Of a stretch of DNA of 64,000 bases, positions 1 through 9,932 are shown one piece after another; positions within the stretch are counted from its first letter, which is position 1, and each line of letters opens with the position of its first letter. The stretch covers positions 1 to 64,000 of the forward strand of contig DATCLY010000036.1 in NCBI GenBank assembly GCA_036563665.1, written 5' to 3'. The notes beneath the pieces were generated by a model. That model was given only the letters and a program-made list of their open reading frames with translations, was not told the DNA's origin and ran no database searches. The position numbers and the translations under genes are program-made. Source of the DNA: FEN-1219 sp036563665. Its GTDB lineage: Bacteria > Pseudomonadota > Gammaproteobacteria > Steroidobacterales > Rariloculaceae.

Positions 1-70
1 GCGCCGCGCTGACCGTGAGCAGGGCCGCGATGGAAGCGGCGAGCGGCAAACGGACAACCTTCTTCATCAT
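1..70 (-). CDS. Exported protein, N-terminal fragment (runs off the window)
   Basis: Reading leftward from an ATG at 70, the 23 visible codons give MMKKVVRLPL followed by a hydrophobic alanine/leucine stretch, a standard Sec signal peptide. The ribosome binding site AAGGAG lies 5 bases before the ATG and overlaps the stop codon of the upstream gene (80-1078), so the two are probably one operon. A second ATG follows directly. Too little is visible for a family; a DUF6152 protein would fit the context, since two relatives of the upstream gene are paired with DUF6152 genes elsewhere in this window, but that is a guess. Confidence 0.6.
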   Translation of the reverse strand, partial: MMKKVVRLPLAASIAALLTVSAA

Positions 71-79
71 TCGGCTCCT

Positions 80-1078
80 TCAATTCGTCGGCAGCGTCGT
101 GTTGTAGATGGGATCGCGCGTCTGGCCCGGCAGGTCCGGGAACATCGTGGTGCCGCGCGGATCCCTGAAGCCTTCCTCGCCCGGCAGCCGTGCGTCGGTC
201 TTGCCGTCTTCTCCCAAGACGGCGTTGGTGGTCTGCTCGCACTCCCAGTGCTGGACGCGATGGCCGGCCGCCTCGAGCTCGTGGGCGCGGCGGAAGGCGT
301 ACACGGCATGGACCGGTTTCACGAACGCGTAGGAATCGTAGAACGTGACCTGCACCTCGAGCCGCTCGGTGCCGTCCGGATAGGACTTGAGCTCCCAGAT
401 CTCGACCGACTCGAACTGATTGCTCGTCATCGGCGACCAGCGCGTGAAGTCGGCCGGGTACAAGTCCACCGTGTTCGTCACGAGCTTGTCGCCGTCCCAG
501 AAGCCGATGGTGTCGCCGTACCAGGAGTGCGTGCCGTAGACGTTCGAGTGCTCCTTGCCGATGTAGATCCGGCGGATCGAGGGACCGAAGTCGTTGATCT
601 GATACACCTGGTGCGGCAGGTTGATGAACTCGTGGGTGTACGGCTCCAAGAGGAAGCGCGGGTAGCCCGGCGGCTCGCAGTGCGCGAGGCGGTCGTAGTG
701 CACCTGCCCGTCCTCCACCTGCTGGCGCCAGCGCTCCTTGTAGGCTTCCTCGTACGCCGGCGTCAGGACGCCTTCGCGCACCTTGCCGTTGAAGCCCTCG
801 CCGTCGATGAAGATCTGCATGTGGGTGTTGCCGGCCGTCACCCACAGGCCGTCCCAGCGGGGCACCGACTCGATCGTGTGCTTCGTGCCCCCGTTCGCTT
901 GCTCGTAGAGATAGCGATAGTGCTCCTCGGACGTCGCGAATTCCTTCGGCGGCGGTATCACCTGGAGCGGCGGGCCGTAGCCCGCGCCGAAACCCTGCGC
1001 CAGAACCCCCGCTGGCGCCAGCCCGAGGACGAGCGCACCGATGCCGCCCGCCTGCCACCGGCTACTGCTCTGCTTCAT
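80..1078 (-). CDS. Secreted protein of unknown function, WDG/WEGD family
   Basis: 332 residues with a Sec signal peptide (cleavage near AGVLA-Q, about residue 28). No catalytic motif is recognised. The segment IGFWDGDKLVTNTVDL (middle of the protein) matches the WEGDT(L/F)VVET signature of the secreted proteins at 15797-16594 and 40449-41297, and the spacing of WDGLW near the N terminus matches their LSGVW/LQGVW, so the three look like distant members of one family. Start ATG 1078 follows a G-rich site (GGGGGTCTC). The next gene begins 9 bases after the stop and shares its ribosome binding site with the stop codon, so they are likely co-transcribed. Function unknown; a periplasmic role is inferred from the leader only. 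Confidence 0.75.
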   Translation of the reverse strand: MKQSSSRWQAGGIGALVLGLAPAGVLAQGFGAGYGPPLQVIPPPKEFATSEEHYRYLYEQANGGTKHTIESVPRWDGLWVTAGNTHMQIFIDGEGFNGKVREGVLTPAYEEAYKERWRQQVEDGQVHYDRLAHCEPPGYPRFLLEPYTHEFINLPHQVYQINDFGPSIRRIYIGKEHSNVYGTHSWYGDTIGFWDGDKLVTNTVDLYPADFTRWSPMTSNQFESVEIWELKSYPDGTERLEVQVTFYDSYAFVKPVHAVYAFRRAHELEAAGHRVQHWECEQTTNAVLGEDGKTDARLPGEEGFRDPRGTTMFPDLPGQTRDPIYNTTLPTN

Positions 1079-1301
1079 GAGACCCCCTGGGCGCCTGTGG
1101 ACGGCGCCTTCGCTTCATGCCAAAGGAATACTAGGGGGGCGTTCGGACGACGGTCAACGAGCGGCTTCGGGGGTACACCCAATGGGGGTAACCCAAGTCC
1201 TCGGCATCGACGTGGTTGTCGCGAATATGCGACTCCGGCGGGCGGCGCGCCCGTCGCCGACCGTCTGCTAAGCTTCGGGCAATGCCTCTCGACGGGACTG
1301 C

Positions 1302-3443
1302 TTGCGGATGAGCGGCTGGGCCTATCGTGGCGAGTCGCCGGGGCGGGCGGAGGGTGCGCCCGCCACGATGCCGCTCGACGCGCGCAAGGAGCGGCCGGCC
1401 GGCAACCCGGGCGATGACGGCGAGCGGCCGATCGGGGCGCTCGGCAGCGTCATCGCCAATCGCTACGTCCTCACGAGCTACCTGGGCCACGGTCGGTACG
1501 GCGAGGTCTACAAGGCGCTCGACCGCGCGCTTTCGGATCCTCAGTACAACCAGGAGCACTTCGTCGCCCTGCACCTGTTGCACGACGGCATCGTCCAGCA
1601 GCCGCGCGTGCTGCAGAAGCTCGAGAGCGCGTATCAGCAGCCCCATTCGTGGGCGCACCCGAACGTCGTCAAGGTGCGCGGCTTCGGCTCCGATCGCGGC
1701 CGCTACTTCCTGGCGATGGAGCTGCTCGACGGCGCGACGCTGCGCTCCATCATCGATGCCACGCCCGGCGAGCTGCTCGCCGAGGACGAGACGCTCGCCG
1801 TGCTGCGCGCCGTGGGCGACGCGCTGCAGTTCGCGCACGCGAAAGGCGTGGTGCATGGCGACGTGCGGCCCGAGAAGATCTTCATCACTCACGAGTACGC
1901 CATCAAGGTGCTGGATTTGCTGCCGGCGAGCGTGCCTCGGACCGTGCCGTTCTTCGTGGAGGACGCAGACGGCCTCGCCCCGCCCGATCCGCGCGACGAC
2001 GTCTACGGCCTCGCCTGCGTGGCGTACGAGCTGCTCGCTGGCCGCCATCCGTTCAACGCCAACTCGCCGCTGGAAGCCCTGAACGCCGGGCTCGGGCTCG
2101 CGCCGATTCAGGGATCGGCGCCCGAGCGATGGCACGCGTTGGCAAGGGGGCTCGCGCTGCGCCGCGAGGAGCGCACGCCGAGCGTCGCGACGTTCCTGTG
2201 GGATCTCGGCGTGAAGGGTCACGAGACGCTGCGCCCGCCCAGCGACGCGCCGGCGGAGGCACGGCAGGGCCCGGCCGACGCCCCAGGGACCGCGACGGCA
2301 CGTGGCGGCCCGGCGGGGGCGTTCGGGCCCGAGGCGGAGCCGGCGCCGCGGCGCGAGCGTGACGACGACGTGCCGGTGCTGCTCGACGCCGCCGCCGTCG
2401 CCGCACCTGTCACGGCGCGTCCTGTCGAGCCGCCGCCACCGTCGCCACCACCACCCCCGCCACCGCCTCCTCGGGCGCGAGCGGCGTACGTGCCCGTCGA
2501 GCCGGCTCACTTCCGTTACCCGCCGGACTTCGAGGTCTACGCGGACGTCGACCGCCGGTTCGAGCGGCGCGCGCCGAAGCGGGCGCCGTGGCGTGGTCTG
2601 GCGCTCGCGCTCGTGGCCGCGGTCGCCGGCGTTGCCGTCTACGCATACTACGAGCCCCTTCGCGGGCTCGCCGTCGAGTGGTACGGCATGGCGCACGTCT
2701 TCGCCGAGGATCTGCTCGGGACGCTCCGGGCGCGGTCCCAGCCTGCGAGCGGCGATCGCCCGCGGCCCGCCGTGGGCGGGGAGGCGACCGTCGAGGCGCC
2801 CGTCATCGCGACGGCACCCGCCGAGCAGGGGACGGCGCCGCCGATCGCGGGGGCGGAGCCGGCGGCGGTGCCCACGGAGCAGGCGGCGGCGCCCACGACC
2901 GCGCGCGAGGTGCACCCGGGCCAGCCGCCGCCCGCGGCGCAGGAGCAGGCACCGCGCGACGAGCGGGCAGAGCCGGCTGTCGCGCCCGCGGCCGAGGCGC
3001 CGGCAGGCGGCCCGCGCGGGACGGCGCCCGAGGCTGCGGGCTCCTCCGCCGCCACGCAGGCGGCTGCCCCCGCCGCGACGCAGGCGGCCGCCTCGCAGTC
3101 CGCGGCGCTCGAGCTGCCGAGCGCGCCGATCACGGTAGCGGAGGACGACGCCGTGGCGGCGGTGGTCGTTCGCCGCAGCGGCGGCGCGCTCGAGGCGGCG
3201 GACATCGTCTGGTGGACCAGCGACGGCAGCGCCGTGGCCGACGAGGACTACGCGAATCTCGGAGCCCGCACGGAGAGGTTCGCCGCGGGCCAGGAGTCGC
3301 TCGTGCTGCACGTGCCGATCGTCGTCGACGCACGACCCGAGGGCGCGGAGAGCTTCTACGTGAACGTCCGGACGGCGGACGCCGAGCGCGCCCGTTCCTT
3401 GCCCGCCGAGCGGGTCGAGGTCCGTATCGTGGACGACGACTAG
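1302..3443 (+). CDS. Membrane protein with degenerate Ser/Thr kinase domain and C-terminal Calx-beta domain
   Basis: 713 residues. Residues about 55-305 follow the Hanks-type kinase fold: glycine loop GHGRYGEV (62-69), HGDVRPEK (185-192) for the catalytic loop, DDVYGL (232-237) for subdomain IX. Key positions are changed: the ATP-binding Lys is His91 in VALHLL, the metal-binding Asn after the catalytic Asp187 is Lys192, and DFG reads DLL (205-207). A proline run (377-390), one membrane helix (about 431-448), a long Ala/Pro-rich linker and a Calx-beta-like domain (about 607-713, TVAEDD...VRIVDDD) follow. The kinase domain would be cytoplasmic and the Calx-beta domain periplasmic. The TTG at 1302 is the longest start; ATG 1308 or ATG 1368 are possible, none with a strong ribosome binding site. 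Probably a pseudokinase scaffold; weak activity cannot be excluded. The MgtC-like gene follows 11 bases later. Confidence 0.8.
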   Translation: MRMSGWAYRGESPGRAEGAPATMPLDARKERPAGNPGDDGERPIGALGSVIANRYVLTSYLGHGRYGEVYKALDRALSDPQYNQEHFVALHLLHDGIVQQPRVLQKLESAYQQPHSWAHPNVVKVRGFGSDRGRYFLAMELLDGATLRSIIDATPGELLAEDETLAVLRAVGDALQFAHAKGVVHGDVRPEKIFITHEYAIKVLDLLPASVPRTVPFFVEDADGLAPPDPRDDVYGLACVAYELLAGRHPFNANSPLEALNAGLGLAPIQGSAPERWHALARGLALRREERTPSVATFLWDLGVKGHETLRPPSDAPAEARQGPADAPGTATARGGPAGAFGPEAEPAPRRERDDDVPVLLDAAAVAAPVTARPVEPPPPSPPPPPPPPPRARAAYVPVEPAHFRYPPDFEVYADVDRRFERRAPKRAPWRGLALALVAAVAGVAVYAYYEPLRGLAVEWYGMAHVFAEDLLGTLRARSQPASGDRPRPAVGGEATVEAPVIATAPAEQGTAPPIAGAEPAAVPTEQAAAPTTAREVHPGQPPPAAQEQAPRDERAEPAVAPAAEAPAGGPRGTAPEAAGSSAATQAAAPAATQAAASQSAALELPSAPITVAEDDAVAAVVVRRSGGALEAADIVWWTSDGSAVADEDYANLGARTERFAAGQESLVLHVPIVVDARPEGAESFYVNVRTADAERARSLPAERVEVRIVDDD

Positions 3444-3454
3444 GCGCGCCCGCG

Positions 3455-3931
3455 ATGGACGCGATCCTCGACGAGCTCGCCGGCTCCCTTCCCGATCCCG
3501 CCGAGGCCGTCGGCGTCGTGATCCGTTTACTCGCCGCGGCGCTCGCGGGCGCCGTCATCGGCGTCCAGCGCGAGCTCTCGGGCAAGCCCGCAGGCCTGCG
3601 CACGCACATGCTCGTGTGCCTCGGCACCGCGCTGTTCGTCGTGGCGAGCGCGCAGTCGGGCATGCAGCAGGACGCGATGTCGCGCGTGATCCAAGGCCTC
3701 ATCACGGGCATCGGCTTCCTCGGGGCGGGCGCCATCATCAAGCTCGAGCACACGCGCGAGATCAAGGGCCTCACCACGGCGGCCGGTATCTGGATGACGG
3801 CCGCCGTCGGCGTGGCCGTGGGGCTCGGGCATTTGGGCACCGCGGCGCTCGGCGTGCTGTTCGCCTGGGTGGTGCTGTCGCTGCTCGTGGGCGTGGAAGC
3901 GCGGCTCGACGGCTCCGGCGATCGCGTCTAG
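3455..3931 (+). CDS. MgtC/SapB family membrane protein
   Basis: 158 residues, almost entirely hydrophobic with four predicted helices. The family hallmarks are clear: GVQRELSGKPAGLRTHMLVCLG near residue 40 (arginine/glycine motif between helices 1 and 2) and GIGFLGAGAIIK near residue 90. MgtC proteins act in the inner membrane and are linked to growth at low magnesium and to inhibition of ATP synthase in pathogens; this short form lacks the C-terminal ACT-like domain of Salmonella MgtC, so it is closer to the SapB/YhiD type. The ATG at 3455 has no obvious ribosome binding site and lies 11 bases after the previous stop, so it may be translated by coupling. The specific substrate or role is not inferable. 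Confidence 0.88.
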   Translation: MDAILDELAGSLPDPAEAVGVVIRLLAAALAGAVIGVQRELSGKPAGLRTHMLVCLGTALFVVASAQSGMQQDAMSRVIQGLITGIGFLGAGAIIKLEHTREIKGLTTAAGIWMTAAVGVAVGLGHLGTAALGVLFAWVVLSLLVGVEARLDGSGDRV

Positions 3932-3971
3932 CGGGTTGACGGTGGCGCGACGGCCGACCGACGATTCGGCC

Positions 3972-4589
3972 ATGCGCCTTCGAGCCCTGACGTTCGCCGC
4001 GACGTTGTCGCTGCTCTTTGCGGGCGTCGCCTGCGCGCAAGTGCAGGTGGTGTTCGTGCCGTTCTCGCCGGCCGACGCGCGCGACGCCGCGGCCTATCGG
4101 GCGATCTGGGACGCGTACGGCGAGCGCATCGTCGCGTCGCTCGAGGCGCGCACGTGCCTCGAGTTCCAGGAATCGGCCGTCGCGGCCCTGGTGGCCGAGG
4201 ACGTCAGCCACTCGGGCGGGCCCGAGCACCCCATGCAGTTGCGCTCGAGCTACCCCTGGGACATGAAGAAGTCCACGCTCGTCCACGAGCTCGGCCATCG
4301 GCATCTGTGGCAGTTGTCGCAGCGGCTCGACGACGTCGACGGGCATCGGATGCTCTTTCTCGTTCTAGATCGCGTCTGGGCGGACGTCTGGGGCGAGGCC
4401 TTCGCCGAGCAGCGCGTGCGCGGCGAGTCGGAGTGGGAGGCGAGCTACGACTACGGGTCGGCCTGGGCGTGGGCGCGCTCGCTCGGCGCCGACGGGCGCG
4501 CGCAGCTCTGGAACCGGCTGCTCGCCATGAACGGCTTCCCCGCGGGCTGCGACGTCATGCAGGAGCGGCTCCTCGAGGCCTCTCGCTGA
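3972..4589 (+). CDS. Small exported protein with HExxH motif
   Basis: 205 residues from ATG 3972. An upstream TTG (3936) is open but would bury the signal peptide MRLRALTFAATLSLLFAG (cleavage near CAQ, residue 23), so 3972 is preferred. Residues 105-109 are HELGH, the zinc-binding motif of gluzincin/metzincin-type metallopeptidases, and WGEAFAEQ (140-147) supplies a possible third ligand (Glu142 or Glu146), the gluzincin arrangement. The rest matches no family I recognise. It is short for a peptidase, so it may be a minimal domain or a metal-binding protein. It lies between the MgtC-like and GGDEF genes on the same strand, with gaps of 40 and 65 bases. Confidence 0.7.
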   Translation: MRLRALTFAATLSLLFAGVACAQVQVVFVPFSPADARDAAAYRAIWDAYGERIVASLEARTCLEFQESAVAALVAEDVSHSGGPEHPMQLRSSYPWDMKKSTLVHELGHRHLWQLSQRLDDVDGHRMLFLVLDRVWADVWGEAFAEQRVRGESEWEASYDYGSAWAWARSLGADGRAQLWNRLLAMNGFPAGCDVMQERLLEASR

Positions 4590-4654
4590 GCCCACGCGTC
4601 GAGGACGCGCAGCGCATCACAGCAGCGCGGGCTGCTTTTCCGTATCGTTGCGCG

Positions 4655-5875
<1,221 letters not shown>

Positions 5876-5890
5876 CGCTCGGGCGCGAGA

Positions 5891-5922
5891 GGCGCGGACG
5901 GGCACGGCTGCCCATCCGCGCC
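5891..5922. terminator. Hairpin between convergent genes
   Basis: A 14-base stem (5891-5904 with 5909-5922) has one C/A mismatch and a 4-base CGGC loop. It lies between the stop of the GGDEF gene (5875) and that of the urcA-like gene read from the other strand (5931). There is no T-run on either side, so it would be a strong hairpin without the classical U-tract; bidirectional termination or mRNA 3' protection is inferred from its place. Confidence 0.55.
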
Positions 5923-5930
5923 CGCCCGGC

Positions 5931-6305
5931 TCATCGCGCCGCGACGCTCGGCACCCGCGTGGTGCCGCGCTCGCGCTCGTGCAGCGCAGCCAACGCCGCG
6001 TTGCCCGTGGCCTGAACCGCGCCCGTCAGCGCATCGTCCTGGCAGGCTTGCGAGAAGCGGCGCGCGCTCGCGCGCACGAGAGCGTACGGGCCGCAGACGC
6101 GGGCGGCGGCCGCTTCGAGACGCTCGTAGAGCGCGCGTACGCCCGCCTGCGTGCCGAGATCGAGATCGTCGTAACGCACGACGGCCGAACGCACCGCGAC
6201 GTCCGCCGTCCCGTGCTCCGGCGCCGCCTGCGCCGGACCGAGGAGCCCGCCCGCCGCCAGCGCGAGCACGCCCGCCATTCCCCTGTGCCGTATAGCGCTA
6301 ATCAT
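5931..6305 (-). CDS. UrcA family protein
   Basis: 124 residues from ATG 6305, which follows AGGAGAGG by a good spacing; the frame is open further upstream but that start lacks a site. Signal peptide to about AQA-A (residue 28). The mature part has the UrcA signature: VVRYDDLDL, then GVRALYERLEAAAARVCG, with two cysteines (71 and 88) that probably form a disulfide. UrcA proteins are small periplasmic proteins of unknown function common in Sphingomonadales and Steroidobacteraceae. It faces the GGDEF gene tail to tail, with a hairpin between. Confidence 0.85.
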   Translation of the reverse strand: MISAIRHRGMAGVLALAAGGLLGPAQAAPEHGTADVAVRSAVVRYDDLDLGTQAGVRALYERLEAAAARVCGPYALVRASARRFSQACQDDALTGAVQATGNAALAALHERERGTTRVPSVAAR

Positions 6306-6396
6306 CGTCCTCTCCTGTGCCTTGCCGCCCTTCGGAAGATTCGCCACGGCGCACAGGATGCGCGGCGGCCGCCGCGGGCGCTTGACCGCACGATGA

Positions 6397-8124
6397 TCAG
6401 GCGCGGACTTTTCCGTGATTTCCTCGTGACAGCGCGGCCGCGGCTCGCGGATGACGGTCGCCCCGTGCCGCGAAGCGCTGCGTCCTGCTCGCGAGCAGCG
6501 CCTGGAACCGCGGGTGACCGCGCAACGGCGCGAGATCCTCGTCGTGCGCGAGCCACGACGGGCGGCAGAAGCGGCCGCCGTCGGGACCGCCTTCGAGCAG
6601 ATCGAGCGCCTCCTCGAGCTCGCCGAGCTGCGCGAGCAGGCACGCGGCGTTGTAGTGCGGATAAGACTCGTCGGGCTCGAGCTCGCAGGCGCGGCGCGCC
6701 CATTCCCGCGCCTCGGCCACGCGGCCCACCACCGCCAGGGAGCCGGCGCCGAGGGAGAGCGCGCGGGCGTCGGTGGGATCGGCGGCGAGCGCCCGTTCCG
6801 CCGCCGCGAGCTGACGCAGCGCTGCGCCGCGCTCCTGCTCGCGCAGGCCCAGCGCGCGATAGGCCGTCACCGCGAAGACGAGCGCCTGGTAGTCGTTCGG
6901 TTGCAGCTCGGCGGCGCGCTCGTAGAGCTCCGCCGCCTGCGCGTGCCGGCCGTCCTCGGTGCAGGCGTGCCCGTAGTAGTAATGCGCCTCGAACAGCGTC
7001 GGGTCGAGCTCGATGGCCCGCGAGAAGGCCTGCGAGGCCGCCGCGAAATCGCCGTCGAGGGTGGCCACGGCCCCTCGCGCGGTCCACGCCTCGGCCGAGC
7101 GCGGATCGAGCCCGCAGGCGCGCTCGGCCGCATCCGCGGCCGCGTCGCGATGCGGGTCCGGGCCGCCGCGATGGGACACCATGTGGCTCAACGACAGGCC
7201 GGCCCACGCGCGCGCCGATTGCGGGTCGAGGGCGAGCGCCTGGCGAAAGAGGTCCATCGCGAAGCGCTGGCTGCGTTGGCCGTGACGGTGCAGGTAGACG
7301 AAGCCGCGCTCGCAGTAATCGTCCACGGCCGAGACCGTGAGCGGCGGCGCGGCGCGCTCGGCGCGCGGCCGGCGCAGCCCCGCGGCGATGAGCTGTGCGA
7401 TCTCGCTCTGGATCGCGAGCATGTCCTCGAGGCGGCGGTCCCAGCGCTCGGACCAGAGGTGAAAGCCCGTCTCGGCGTCGATGAGCTGCGCGGTCACGCG
7501 GAGCCGATCGCCCGCCTTGCGCACGCTGCCTTCGAGCACCGTCCGCACGCCGAGCCGGCGGCCGATCTCGCGGACGTCGTCCGCGCGCTGCTTGAAGGCG
7601 AACGTGGAGGTGCGTGCCGCCACGCGCAGCCCGGGGACCTTGGCGAGCTCGTTGATCACCTCCTCGGCCATGCCGTCGCAGAAGTATTCCTGGTCCCGCT
7701 CGGGGCTCATGTCGACGAACGGCAGCACGGCGACGGAAGGCTCGGGGTTGGCGGTCGGTGCGCGCCGCTCCGGCGCGGCCGGCGTCGCGGGAGCTTCTCG
7801 CGGCGACGTCTCGAGCGGCGCGATGAAGCGGAACCCGCGGCGCTGCACGGTGCGGATGACCGCTTGCCGCGCGCCGTCGTCGCCGACCAGGGCCCGCGCC
7901 TTGCGCACGATCTGGTTCAGGGCCGATTCGGACACCACGAGGCCGGGCCAGAGCTTCTCGAAGAGCTCGTCCTTGTCGACGACCCGGTCGCGGTGCTCGA
8001 TGAGGTAGAGCAGCAGGTCGAACACCTTCGGCTGCGCCTCGACCAGAGCGCCGGCGCAGCGCACCTGCCGGAGCCGGGGGCTCACCTCACAGGCGCCGAA
8101 GCGATATGTGACGTCCGTGTCCAC
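6397..8124 (-). CDS. OmpR/CadC-type winged-helix regulator with TolB-like and TPR domains
   Basis: 575 residues. Residues about 1-105 form an OmpR-type winged helix (FGACEVSP...LLLYLIEHRDRVVDKDELFEKLWPG...TVQRRGFRF). A proline/alanine linker leads to a TolB-like domain (about 128-250, VAVLPFVDMSPERDQEYFCDGMAEEV...LEGSVRKAGDRLRVTAQLIDA), then TPR-like helical pairs to about 540. This architecture is common in Proteobacteria and often annotated as an adenylate cyclase-like regulator, although no cyclase domain is present. No membrane helix is evident, so it is probably cytoplasmic. Target genes cannot be deduced; neighbours are an aldehyde dehydrogenase upstream and the UrcA gene downstream on the same strand. 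Confidence 0.85.
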   Translation of the reverse strand: MDTDVTYRFGACEVSPRLRQVRCAGALVEAQPKVFDLLLYLIEHRDRVVDKDELFEKLWPGLVVSESALNQIVRKARALVGDDGARQAVIRTVQRRGFRFIAPLETSPREAPATPAAPERRAPTANPEPSVAVLPFVDMSPERDQEYFCDGMAEEVINELAKVPGLRVAARTSTFAFKQRADDVREIGRRLGVRTVLEGSVRKAGDRLRVTAQLIDAETGFHLWSERWDRRLEDMLAIQSEIAQLIAAGLRRPRAERAAPPLTVSAVDDYCERGFVYLHRHGQRSQRFAMDLFRQALALDPQSARAWAGLSLSHMVSHRGGPDPHRDAAADAAERACGLDPRSAEAWTARGAVATLDGDFAAASQAFSRAIELDPTLFEAHYYYGHACTEDGRHAQAAELYERAAELQPNDYQALVFAVTAYRALGLREQERGAALRQLAAAERALAADPTDARALSLGAGSLAVVGRVAEAREWARRACELEPDESYPHYNAACLLAQLGELEEALDLLEGGPDGGRFCRPSWLAHDEDLAPLRGHPRFQALLASRTQRFAARGDRHPRAAAALSRGNHGKVRA

Positions 8125-8206
8125 CGGAGGGGTCGAGTATAGGCCCTCGACGCAGCGGTTGCTCGACCTGCGCGCCCGGCGCCCGTTCCGCGAATGACCG
8201 CGGCGC

Positions 8207-9715
8207 CTATACGCCGATCGATACGATCTTGAGCGCCGTGTACGCCTCGACGCCTTCGCGGCCGCCCTCGCGGCCGAGACCGGACTGCTTGTAGCCGCCG
8301 AGCGGCATGGGCTGCTCGCGCAGCCCGCCGTTGATCGAGATGTTGCCGGCCTTGATGCGCCGCGCGATGCCGATCGCGGTCGACACGTCCCGCGTCCAGA
8401 TGTTCGCGGCCAGCCCGTAGCTCGTGTCGTTCGCGAGCCGGGCGATCGCGTCGAGCTCGCTCGGGTCGCGGAACGGCGTCGCGCACAGCACGGGTCCGAA
8501 GATCTCGTCCTGGAACACGCTCATGTCCGGCCGCACGTTCGTGAGCAGCGTCGGCTCCACGAACCAGCCGTCGCGCGCGATGCGTTTGCCGCCGAAGCGC
8601 ACCTCGGCGCCGTCGCGCCGGCCGGCATCGATGTAACCGAGCACCCGCTCGAGCTGCTTCTCGGAGATGATCGGCCCCATGTCGGTGTCGGGCTCGATGC
8701 CGGGGCCGATCTTGAGCTTCGCGGCGAGCGCCTCGTAGCCGCTCGCGACGCGGTCGAACACGCTCTCGTGCACGAACAACCGTGTGCCGGCCATGCAGTA
8801 CTGGCCGGTCTTGAAGAAAATCGTGCGCGCGGTCGCCTGCGTGGCGGCCTCGATGTCGGCGTCGGGGAAGACCACGACCGGCGACTTGCCGCCGAGCTCG
8901 AGCGTCACGCGCTTCATGTGCGCGGCCGAGGCGGTCACGATCGAGCGGCCGACGCGGGTCGAGCCGGTGAACGAGATCTTGTCGACGTCCGGATGATCGA
9001 CGAGCGCCTGACCGGCCGTATCGCCGAAGCCGGTCACGACGTTGACGACGCCCGGCGGAAACCCGACCTCCTCGACGAGCTGCGCCAGCCGCAGCGCCGA
9101 CAGCGGCGCGAGCTCCGCCGGCTTGTGCACCACGGTGCAGCCGGCCGCGAGCGCGGGCCCGATTTTGTTGATTGCCATGAGAAACGGTGCGTTCCACGGC
9201 GTGATCAGCCCCGCGACGCCGATCGGCTCGCGCAGTGTGAAAGTGAACGAGCGCGACTGCTCGAGCGACAGCGCGGTCTCGCCGGCCAGCTTCGTCGCCC
9301 AGCCTGCGTTGTAGCGCAGGCTGTCGATCGCCATCGCGACGTCGACGTGCCGCGTGCTCTTCAGCGGATTGCCGGCGTCGAGGGTTTCGATCAGCGCGAG
9401 CTCGTCGGCGTTGGCTTCGATCGCGTCGGCAAGCTTCAGGAGCAGTTTCGTGCGCTCGGCGTGCGACAGCCGGCCCCAGGGTCCGCTCAATGCGGCGCGG
9501 GCGGCTCTGACGGCGTCGTCGATGTCCGCAGCCGCGCCCGCCGCCGCGCGTGCGAGCGGCCGGCCGGTGGCGGGATCGAGCACATCGAACGTCTCGCCCG
9601 AGCGCGCGGGCGTCCAGCGTCCGTTGATGAAGAGCTGGTGATCGCGCCCGAGGAAACGGTCGCGCAGCGTATCGAGCAGGGTGGCCAGTGGAGTCGCGGC
9701 CTGAGGCGTGCTCAT
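8207..9715 (-). CDS. NAD(P)-dependent aldehyde dehydrogenase
   Basis: 502 residues from ATG 9715 (MSTPQAAT). The frame is open much further upstream, but that part is not protein-like and this start fits the family length. All catalytic elements are present: Asn175 in TPWNAPF, Lys198 in HKPAE (cofactor), FTGSTRVG (249-256), general base Glu273 in ELGGKSP and nucleophile Cys307 in GQYCMAG. It oxidises an aldehyde to the acid in the cytoplasm; the closest groups are betaine/aldehyde and aromatic aldehyde dehydrogenases, but the substrate is not predictable. It is followed, with an 82-base gap, by the TPR regulator gene. Confidence 0.9.
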   Translation of the reverse strand: MSTPQAATPLATLLDTLRDRFLGRDHQLFINGRWTPARSGETFDVLDPATGRPLARAAAGAAADIDDAVRAARAALSGPWGRLSHAERTKLLLKLADAIEANADELALIETLDAGNPLKSTRHVDVAMAIDSLRYNAGWATKLAGETALSLEQSRSFTFTLREPIGVAGLITPWNAPFLMAINKIGPALAAGCTVVHKPAELAPLSALRLAQLVEEVGFPPGVVNVVTGFGDTAGQALVDHPDVDKISFTGSTRVGRSIVTASAAHMKRVTLELGGKSPVVVFPDADIEAATQATARTIFFKTGQYCMAGTRLFVHESVFDRVASGYEALAAKLKIGPGIEPDTDMGPIISEKQLERVLGYIDAGRRDGAEVRFGGKRIARDGWFVEPTLLTNVRPDMSVFQDEIFGPVLCATPFRDPSELDAIARLANDTSYGLAANIWTRDVSTAIGIARRIKAGNISINGGLREQPMPLGGYKQSGLGREGGREGVEAYTALKIVSIGV

Positions 9716-9918
9716 GGATAGCCCTTTGGATTTCGGCGGCGACGTGCCGCGCGTCGACTCGACGGGCGAATCATTATCCAAGGTCGGCGCCCGTAGCGGC
9801 AACCGGCCCGAGCGCGCCGGTCGCCGACGCCGGTGACGCGCTGCTCGCGGCGTTCCCGCGTGCCGCGCCGCGGCCGCCAGGTGTGAGGAGCTCGACTGCC
9901 CGTGAGCGTTTTTCACAG

Positions 9919-9924
9919 TACAAT
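9919..9924 (+). promoter_or_regulatory. -10 element of the PilZ gene
   Basis: TACAAT lies only 8 bases before the ATG at 9933. A start of transcription about 7 bases downstream would fall at or next to the ATG, and no Shine-Dalgarno sequence is present, so the mRNA may be leaderless. A convincing -35 was not found. Confidence 0.35.
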
Positions 9925-9932
9925 CGCGCGCC

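Noticed and set aside
1131..3311. Open frame of 726 codons on the minus strand
   Set aside because: It is antisense to the pseudokinase gene; its translation is Arg/Gly-rich without domains, as expected opposite a high-GC3 gene.
6397..8124. Adenylate cyclase function for the wHTH-TolB-TPR protein
   Set aside because: The name is often given to this architecture, but no cyclase catalytic domain is present.
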